The notes under the pieces: model-generated
Database searches by the model: none
Told to the model about the DNA's origin: nothing
The model's input: the letters and a program-made list of their open reading frames with translations, nothing else
Assembly (NCBI GenBank): GCA_028287725.1
Contig: JAQBPC010000106.1
Span: forward strand, 1 to 8,886
From: Chloroflexota bacterium
GTDB taxonomy: Bacteria > Chloroflexota > UBA5177 > JANWHV01
Length of the DNA stretch: 8,886 nt
Direction of reading: 5' to 3'
Shown: positions 1-5,407 of the stretch, one piece after another
Layout of the letters: each line of letters opens with the position of its first letter
Numbering within the stretch: the first letter of the stretch is position 1
Made by a program: the position numbers and the translations under genes

Positions 1-539
1 GGAAGGGTGACAAGTTCATCGGGCAGCGCATCCCCACGTTGGACCAAGTTCTTGACCGCTACGGGAGTGCTGTGTTCCTGAATGTGGAGATCAAGGTCGA
101 CCGGCTGCCTTACCGCGAGATAGAGGACTGGGTCGCCGGGGCGATTCAGCTGCGAGGCCTCCGCGACAGAGTTGTCGTCTCGTCGTTCGACGTCGAAACC
201 ATCTTGAGGCTCAGGCGATTGCACCCTGATATACGTGCTTCATTGTTGCTTAATTCCCCCGATCCCCGCTCACTGCAGCCGGGTGTCAGCGCCGAGCAAG
301 TCCTGGACTCTGCGCTCGTGCTGGCGCGGGTGTATGGGGCGGTAGGCGTGCATCTCGAAGCCGGACTTATCAGCGAATCGGTGCGGGACCGTGCCAGAGC
401 CCTGGGGCTCGGAGTGCTGGCTTGGACCGTAGACGATGAAGTTGAGATGACCCGATTGATCGATATGGGAATCGACGCGATCGTAAGCAATCGACCCGCC
501 GCCTTGCGTTCATTAGTCGTGGCACACCGCGCGGGCTAG
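1..539 (+). CDS. Glycerophosphodiester phosphodiesterase, C-terminal part (5' end cut by window edge)
   Basis: This enzyme family hydrolyses glycerophosphodiesters to glycerol-3-phosphate plus an alcohol, using a TIM-barrel fold and a divalent metal. The reading frame is open from base 3 and shows 178 residues before TAG at 537-539. The usual length is about 240-250, so roughly the first quarter is missing, including the family's His-Arg active-site motif. Visible family marks are RIPTLDQVL near the left edge, NVEIK at about 81-95 with the metal-site Glu (codon 87-89) and a Lys, and the C-terminal AWTVDDEVEMTRLIDMGIDAI followed by SNRP, which matches the family's 'WTVN..E.M..L..LGVDGIITD.P' end. 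A TTG at 39 is not a real start, because conserved family sequence precedes it in frame. I cannot tell whether it is cytoplasmic or secreted, since the N-terminus is missing. It is on the same strand as the methionine genes, but 161 bp separate them, so co-transcription is uncertain. Confidence 0.88.
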   Translation, partial: KGDKFIGQRIPTLDQVLDRYGSAVFLNVEIKVDRLPYREIEDWVAGAIQLRGLRDRVVVSSFDVETILRLRRLHPDIRASLLLNSPDPRSLQPGVSAEQVLDSALVLARVYGAVGVHLEAGLISESVRDRARALGLGVLAWTVDDEVEMTRLIDMGIDAIVSNRPAALRSLVVAHRAG

Positions 540-654
540 CCGGCGTGTGTTGCGCCACGGGGCTTTTGTGCGGTGGGACCCGCTAGTCTGGCGCGCCACG
601 TGTTCTCTACATGGCAGCGTGTGCTCAAACGTGAAGTTAGAGTGAGTAGTAGTC

Positions 655-684
655 GGGCTGCTACACTGTAGTGCAGATTAGCCC
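655..684. repeat. Inverted repeat overlapping the putative promoter of the HMT/MTHFR gene
   Basis: Perfect 5-bp arms GGGCT (655-659) and AGCCC (680-684) enclose a smaller hairpin, CTAC (661-664) / GTAG (668-671), with a 3-base loop. The element lies 16 bases before the ATG at 701 and overlaps the possible -10 element. GTAGT also occurs at 646-650, 649-653, 668-672 and 686-690. It could be a repressor operator or a small RNA fold. Arms this short arise by chance, and I recognise no known operator consensus. MetJ and MetR boxes are not apparent. Confidence 0.3.
659..667 (+). promoter_or_regulatory. Possible extended -10 promoter for the methionine genes
   Basis: TGC (659-661) directly precedes TACACT (662-667). 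This forms a TGN extended -10 with four of six matches to TATAAT. I see no acceptable -35 hexamer 16-18 bases upstream, but extended -10 promoters can work without one. Transcription would begin near 674, giving a leader of about 27 bases before the ATG at 701 and excluding the GTG at 671 as a start. This is inferred from sequence only. Confidence 0.3.
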
Positions 685-690
685 AGTAGT

Positions 691-694
691 GAGG
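691..694 (+). promoter_or_regulatory. Ribosome binding site choosing ATG 701 over GTG 671
   Basis: GAGG at 691-694 lies six bases before the ATG at 701, a normal Shine-Dalgarno spacing. The in-frame GTG at 671 has no comparable purine-rich site. The ten residues it would add do not belong to the family's usual N-terminus, which begins shortly before the LLCDGGMGT motif. Confidence 0.6.
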
Positions 695-700
695 TCTGCC

Positions 701-2584
701 ATGAGCCAAATCCGCACGTCCCGACCTTTCGTTGTGCGACTGCAACAAGGTCCCTTGTTGTGCGATGGCGGCATGGGCACGCAGCTCTACGCTCACGGTG
801 TCGCTTACGAACAGGGCTTCGAACATCAAAATTTGGCGCAGCCGGCGCTGGTAGAGCGTATCCATCGGGCGTATCTTGCTGCCGGCGCCGAAGTTATCGA
901 GACCAATACATTTGGTGCGAACGCCCTTAAGCTGGCGCAGCACGGCCTGGCGGACAAGGTGCTCGAGATCAACCGTGCGGGTGCGCGCATTGCACGAGCC
1001 GCTCGCGAAGTGTCGGGCATAGACGCGCTTGTCGCAGGCTCCGTGGGCCCACTGGGGAGGTTGCTCGAGCCTTACAGCGATATCACGTTGTTGCAGGCTC
1101 GTGCGCTATTCCGCCAGGTCATTGAAGGTTTGGTGGAGGGCGGCGTCGATCTCCTGATCCTCGAAACATTTTCCGACCTCCGTGAGATTACTGAAGCAGT
1201 CCGTGCCGCGCGCGCGATTTGTGATGTGCCGATAGTGGCGCAGATGACCTTCACCGAGGAGCTCTTCACCCCGACTGGACAGTCACCGGAAGGCGTTGCG
1301 CAGACGCTGGATCGCATCGGTGTCGACATGATCGGCGTCAATTGCAGTGTCGGTCCGCAGAGCACGTTGCAAATTGTAGAGCGGATGGCAAGAGTTACCG
1401 GCAAGCCGCTCTCCGCCCAACCAAACGCCGGCATGCCCGAAAAGGTGGCGGGACGTCTCCTTTATCTTTCGTCGCCCGAATATATGGCCGAGTATGCGGT
1501 GCGCATCGTACAAGCTGGTGCGCGTCTGGTAGGGGGCTGTTGCGGGACGACGCCGGCGCACATCGCGGCGATGGCCACCAGCCTGGCCACGGCAACCGGC
1601 GCAGTTGACGTCACAACGCCCGACACCGTCGTAGTAACCGAACCGCCTGGTGAGCTGGAGTTCGGGGCTGCTGAGCTGCCCACGGCCCTAGAGAATGCGT
1701 TACAGAGTGGCCTTGCAATCAGCGTGGAACTGGCGCCGCCCCGTGGGGCGAACCCTGCAAAGATGCTGGCGGGCGCGCGGATGTTACGCGACGCAGGCGT
1801 CGATGTGGTGAACATTACCGACGGCGCGATGGCGCGTGTACGCATGAGCACGCTTGCCGCGGGCTATCTTGTGCGGCAGCAAGTTGGTCTCGAGGCCATT
1901 CTGCACGTGACGACCCGCGACCGGAATATGATGGCTCTGCAAGCGGACTTGCTGGGCGCCCATGCCTTGGGTGTCCGCGCCATACTTGCTCTGACCGGTG
2001 ATCCCCCGCACACGGGCGATTACGCACATGCAAAAGGTGTGTACGATGTCGATTCGATTGGGCTGATTCGCATCCTTAGTCAGCTCAACCAGGGGGTTGA
2101 CGTGGCGGGCAATGCTATCGGTAAGCCGACCAACTTCCTCATCGGCGCCGCGCTGAACCCGACGGCAAAGGACCTGGATTGGGAGCTCGACAGGTTCGCA
2201 CGAAAACTCGAGGCCGGCGCTACCTTCGTGATGACGCAGCCGGTTTACGATCCGGAGCTCTTCGTGAACGTTCTTGGGCGCGTCGGTCATATCCGGGTTC
2301 CCATACTCATGGGCGTGATGCCGCTGCAGAGCTATCGCAACGCAGAGTTCGTGCATAACGAACTACCCGGCGTAAGCCTCACGCCCGAAGTCCTCGCGCG
2401 CATGCATGCCGCCGGATCCGACGGGCAGGCGGAAGGTCTGAGAATTGCACAGGAGATGCTCCAAGCCTGCCTTCATCTCGTGGCGGGCGTCTATATAATG
2501 CCCGCATTTCAACGGTACGAGCCGGCTGCCGAATTGATTCGGTTGCTGCGATCGCGACCACCGGCGACGGTGCGCGCAGGCTGA
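701..2584 (+). CDS. Bifunctional homocysteine S-methyltransferase / 5,10-methylenetetrahydrofolate reductase
   Basis: This is a 627-residue cytosolic fusion with the same layout as Bacillus subtilis YitJ. Residues about 12-295 are a homocysteine-binding TIM barrel: LLCDGGMGTQL at 19-29, ETNTFGAN at 67-74, VNCSVGP with zinc ligand Cys215, and GGCCGTTP with zinc ligands Cys280 and Cys281. A linker of about 35 residues rich in Ala, Thr and Pro follows. Residues about 335-615 are an FAD-dependent MTHFR barrel: SVELAPPRG at 341-349, where Glu343 matches the general acid of E. coli MetF, TTRDRN at 404-409, ALTGDPPHTGDY at 430-441, MTQPVYDPELF at 511-521 and IMPAFQRYE near the end. The reductase half makes 5-methyl-THF. 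The methyltransferase half moves a methyl group to homocysteine, but its donor is not shown by sequence, and the B12- and folate-binding domains of MetH are absent. ATG 701 is preferred on its GAGG site. metE follows 109 bp downstream on the same strand. Confidence 0.93.
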   Translation: MSQIRTSRPFVVRLQQGPLLCDGGMGTQLYAHGVAYEQGFEHQNLAQPALVERIHRAYLAAGAEVIETNTFGANALKLAQHGLADKVLEINRAGARIARAAREVSGIDALVAGSVGPLGRLLEPYSDITLLQARALFRQVIEGLVEGGVDLLILETFSDLREITEAVRAARAICDVPIVAQMTFTEELFTPTGQSPEGVAQTLDRIGVDMIGVNCSVGPQSTLQIVERMARVTGKPLSAQPNAGMPEKVAGRLLYLSSPEYMAEYAVRIVQAGARLVGGCCGTTPAHIAAMATSLATATGAVDVTTPDTVVVTEPPGELEFGAAELPTALENALQSGLAISVELAPPRGANPAKMLAGARMLRDAGVDVVNITDGAMARVRMSTLAAGYLVRQQVGLEAILHVTTRDRNMMALQADLLGAHALGVRAILALTGDPPHTGDYAHAKGVYDVDSIGLIRILSQLNQGVDVAGNAIGKPTNFLIGAALNPTAKDLDWELDRFARKLEAGATFVMTQPVYDPELFVNVLGRVGHIRVPILMGVMPLQSYRNAEFVHNELPGVSLTPEVLARMHAAGSDGQAEGLRIAQEMLQACLHLVAGVYIMPAFQRYEPAAELIRLLRSRPPATVRAG

Positions 2585-2682
2585 TGTTGCGCTGACGCTC
2601 CGGCCGCTGATGTGTGCCGCATTGACAGTCGGACCCTGTGACGCGTGGCGAAAAACCAGTTTGCGCAAGCCCATAAATGAGT

Positions 2683-2688
2683 GAGGAA
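2683..2688 (+). promoter_or_regulatory. Ribosome binding site of metE
   Basis: GAGGAA at 2683-2688 ends five bases before the ATG at 2694. The 109-bp gap before it also contains an exact TTGACA at 2622-2627, but no -10-like hexamer lies 16-18 bases further on. An internal promoter is therefore not supported, and read-through from the upstream gene is the simpler reading. Confidence 0.65.
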
Positions 2689-2693
2689 CCGGG

Positions 2694-4997
2694 ATGGCAA
2701 AGTCTACCACAATTGGCTATCCCCGTATTGGGGCAGACCGCGAGCTGAAGCGGGCCTGCGAAGCCTACTGGAAGGGCTCGTTGACCGCCGGCGATCTGCG
2801 CGCGACCGGTATGGCCCTTCGAAGGGCACATTGGGAGGCACAACGGTCCGCCGGGATAGACCTGATACCGGTGAACGACTTTTCGTTCTACGATCAGGTG
2901 CTGGACGCGGTGGCGCTCATTGGCGCGGTACCGGAGCGGTATCACTGGACCGGCGAAACGGTCGACCTCGATACGTACTTTGCGATGGCTCGCGGCGCAC
3001 AGCGCGACGGGTTCGACGTAGTCGCGATGGACATGACGAAGTGGTTCGACACGAACTACCACTACATCGTGCCCGAGTGGACCGCTGGGCAGCGCTTTCG
3101 CCTCGCCTCCTCCAAGATATTCGATGAGCTGGCCGAGGCCCAGTCGCTGGGAATAGCGGCCAAACCGGTGCTGATCGGACCACTGTCGCTTGCGCTGCTC
3201 GGCAAGGCGCAGGATGAGAAGGTCGATGTTTTAGGGTCTGTACTCGACGGCATAGTGACGGTCTACGCCGGCGTGCTTGAGCGGTTGGCGGCGGCGGGCG
3301 CCGGCTGGATACAGCTGGACGAACCATGCCTCGTGCAAGACCGAACCCCGGCTGAGCTTGCAGCGCTACAGCGAGCGTACGCCGCGCTTGCCAGGCACGC
3401 GGGAGGCGCCAAGCTGCTGGTGCAAACGTACTTCGGTCACGTTGGTGAAGCGTATCCGGTGCTGACGAGCTTGCCGGTGGCGGGGGTTGGCCTGGATTTT
3501 GTACGGGGACCGGCGAATCTGGGGCTTCTCGAGTCACATGGATTTCCCTCAGATAAAGTGCTTGCCGCCGGGCTGGTCGATGGCCGGAACATCTGGCGAG
3601 CTGACCTGGACAGGGCGCTCACGACGTTGGAGACGATTGCCGGCACAGTACCGCCCGATCGCCTGCTTGTGAGCACGTCGTGCTCGCTCCTGCACGTCCC
3701 CTACGACACGAGTAGGGAAACCGGATGTGACGAGGAGTTGCGGAGCTGGCTAGCTGGTGCGGTTCAGAAATGCGAGGAACTGGTCAATCTGACGCGAGGA
3801 CTAACAGACGGCCGCGACACCATTAAGGCAGCGCTCGCTGAGAGCAGCGCGCGACAGGCGTCACGTGCGGCGTCGCCTCGAGTGCATAATGCGGCAGTCG
3901 GTGCCAGGCTGGCGTCCGAGGTCCTGCGCGAGCGGCCGGCTTATGAAAAGCGGCGCATTATGCAGGCGGACCATCTTGGCCTGCCGCTCTTGCCGACTAC
4001 CACCATCGGCTCCTTTCCCCAGACCGGGGAAGTACGCAGCATGCGGCGTCGCTTCGAAGCAGGCGACATTGACGCTAGTGCCTACGAGAACTATCTGGCG
4101 GACACAATAGCGGAGACGATTGCCTTGCAAGAACGACTTGGGCTCGACGTGCTCGTGCACGGGGAGTTCGAGCGAAGCGACATGGTTGAGTATTTCGGTG
4201 AGCAACTTTCCGGCTTTGCCTTTACCCGGCACGGCTGGGTGCAGAGCTACGGCTCGCGCTGCGTAAGGCCGCCGATCATTTATGGTGATGTAGCTCGTCC
4301 AGCGCCGATGACGGTCAAATGGAGCACATACGCGCAGTCCCTGTCCAATAAGCCGGTAAAAGGCATGTTGACTGGCCCGGTCACCATCCTTAATTGGTCA
4401 TTCGTGCGCGACGATCAGCCGCGTTCCGACACCTGCAGGCAGATTGCGCTCGCTCTGAAGGACGAAGTCGCAGACCTGGAGGCGGCCGGACTCAGCACTA
4501 TTCAAATCGACGAGCCCGCGCTTCGCGAGGGCTTGCCGCTTCGTCAGGTAGACTGGCCGGCATATCTCGACTGGGCGGTGACCTGTTTCAGGGTAGCCGC
4601 CTCGAGCGCGAGCGCCACCACGCAGATTCACACGCACATGTGCTACAGCGCGTTCGACGATATAATTGCCGCGATTGTCTCCTTAGATGCCGACGTCCTA
4701 TCGATCGAGAACTCGCGCTCGGGGGGAGACTTACTTCGCGTGTTCGATCGCGTCCGTTATCCGCAAGAGGTCGGACCCGGCGTGTACGATATACATTCTC
4801 CGCGCGTGCCAAAAGTCGAAGAGGTACGCTCGATGCTACGGGCCACACTCGCCGTCTTGCCGGTGGACCGCGTATGGGTCAACCCGGATTGTGGCTTAAA
4901 GACACGGACCTGGGCTGAGGTGCTGCCGGCACTTGAAGCGATGGTTGAGGCGGCACGTCAAATTCGTGCAGAGCTGGGATTTCCTGGCGGATACTAA
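2694..4997 (+). CDS. metE: Cobalamin-independent methionine synthase (5-methyltetrahydropteroyltriglutamate-homocysteine methyltransferase)
   Basis: MetE moves the methyl group of 5-methyl-THF polyglutamate to homocysteine, giving methionine, with zinc and no B12. The protein is full length: 767 residues against about 753 in E. coli. The N-terminal barrel begins with TTIGYPRIGADRELK and carries MTKWFDTNYHY at 114-124. The catalytic C-terminal barrel begins near residue 430 with LPTTTIGSFPQTGEVR and contains HGEFERSDMVEYFGE with Glu491 in the homocysteine site. All four zinc ligands are present: His648 and Cys650 (THMCYSAFDD), Glu672 (SIENSRSGG) and Cys733 (NPDCGLKTRTW). Catalytic His701 is in DIHSPRVP. 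These positions keep a constant offset of +7 from the E. coli numbering, so the C-terminal half has no indels around the active site. The start is the ATG with GAGGAA upstream. The preceding gene supplies its methyl donor, which supports a shared operon. No cobalamin riboswitch is visible in the 109-bp upstream gap. Confidence 0.98.
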   Translation: MAKSTTIGYPRIGADRELKRACEAYWKGSLTAGDLRATGMALRRAHWEAQRSAGIDLIPVNDFSFYDQVLDAVALIGAVPERYHWTGETVDLDTYFAMARGAQRDGFDVVAMDMTKWFDTNYHYIVPEWTAGQRFRLASSKIFDELAEAQSLGIAAKPVLIGPLSLALLGKAQDEKVDVLGSVLDGIVTVYAGVLERLAAAGAGWIQLDEPCLVQDRTPAELAALQRAYAALARHAGGAKLLVQTYFGHVGEAYPVLTSLPVAGVGLDFVRGPANLGLLESHGFPSDKVLAAGLVDGRNIWRADLDRALTTLETIAGTVPPDRLLVSTSCSLLHVPYDTSRETGCDEELRSWLAGAVQKCEELVNLTRGLTDGRDTIKAALAESSARQASRAASPRVHNAAVGARLASEVLRERPAYEKRRIMQADHLGLPLLPTTTIGSFPQTGEVRSMRRRFEAGDIDASAYENYLADTIAETIALQERLGLDVLVHGEFERSDMVEYFGEQLSGFAFTRHGWVQSYGSRCVRPPIIYGDVARPAPMTVKWSTYAQSLSNKPVKGMLTGPVTILNWSFVRDDQPRSDTCRQIALALKDEVADLEAAGLSTIQIDEPALREGLPLRQVDWPAYLDWAVTCFRVAASSASATTQIHTHMCYSAFDDIIAAIVSLDADVLSIENSRSGGDLLRVFDRVRYPQEVGPGVYDIHSPRVPKVEEVRSMLRATLAVLPVDRVWVNPDCGLKTRTWAEVLPALEAMVEAARQIRAELGFPGGY

Positions 4998-4998
4998 C

Positions 4999-5021
4999 CG
5001 GCCACCGGCGACGATTGGCCG
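4999..5021 (+). terminator. Weak hairpin after metE
   Basis: CGGCCA (4999-5004) and TGGCCG (5016-5021) form a perfect 6-bp stem around an 11-base loop, starting two bases after the metE stop codon. No run of T follows, so it is at best a weak or factor-assisted terminator, or an mRNA 3'-end stabiliser. Position is the main argument for it. Confidence 0.3.
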
Positions 5022-5370
5022 AGCGCTGAATGACCAGATGCGTTGCTGCAGATCGTTCTAGGCACAGGTAAATGGCCGTCCGCTCAAGCCCGCATCCCGC
5101 CCTCGTCGCTGTTGGCGATAGATAGGGCTTCCTACGTCTTACACATTAGCGGGCCTACGTACGGCGCGGTATGGTTGCACTGTAACGCACAAACCGGACA
5201 AGGCGGGCCGCCCGTTCGTCAATCGGCAGGAAGGTACTCGTCTACGCTAATCCGCAAACTGTCACGATTTCGCGCAGATGCGCGGCTCGGGGCGACCACT
5301 CTTACACTTAATATAGAGGCGCAAGCTCGGTCCAAAGTCACTGCCGCAGGACGCCGTCCCAGCCCTTGGA

Positions 5371-5399
5371 CATGGTCGACGTCCTGCACCACGACCATG
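5371..5399 (-). terminator. Hairpin just beyond the surface-protein stop
   Basis: CATGGTCG (5371-5378) and CGACCATG (5392-5399) pair perfectly over 8 bp around a 13-base loop. GG/CC adds two more pairs outside a single mismatch. On the minus strand it begins about eight bases after the TAG at 5408-5410. It lacks a U-tract on either strand, so intrinsic termination is uncertain. Confidence 0.38.
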
Positions 5400-5407
5400 C
5401 CCCGAAG

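Larger units (their letters stand above)
4998..5407. other. Convergent intergenic region, 410 bp, no convincing gene
   Basis: The region lies between the stop of metE (+) and the stop of the surface-protein gene (-). It contains a 6-bp-stem hairpin just after metE, a 5-bp GC hairpin CGCGC/GCGCG at 5271-5284, the heptamer CCTACGT twice (5131-5137 and 5154-5160), and an 8-bp-stem hairpin at 5371-5399. A + strand reading frame from TTG 5043 runs to 5420, but it has no Shine-Dalgarno site, no recognisable family sequence and overlaps the end of the opposite gene. I see no tRNA, no transposon ends and no clear U-tract terminator. Confidence 0.6.

Noticed and set aside
589..598. Palindrome TGGCGCGCCA
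   Set aside because: It is a short GC palindrome that occurs easily by chance in this composition. It has no flanking symmetry and no T-run to make it a terminator.
671..700. GTG at 671 as an alternative start of the fusion gene
   Set aside because: It has no Shine-Dalgarno site, and the ATG at 701 has GAGG at good spacing. A possible transcription start near 674 would also leave it out.
2661..2668. Palindrome TTGCGCAA before metE
   Set aside because: It is eight bases only, lies between a gene end and a ribosome binding site, and has no stem extension or partner repeat.
2379..3062. Minus-strand reading frame of 227 codons across the gap between the fusion gene and metE
   Set aside because: It is antisense to two well-recognised enzymes, and its product shows no family features.
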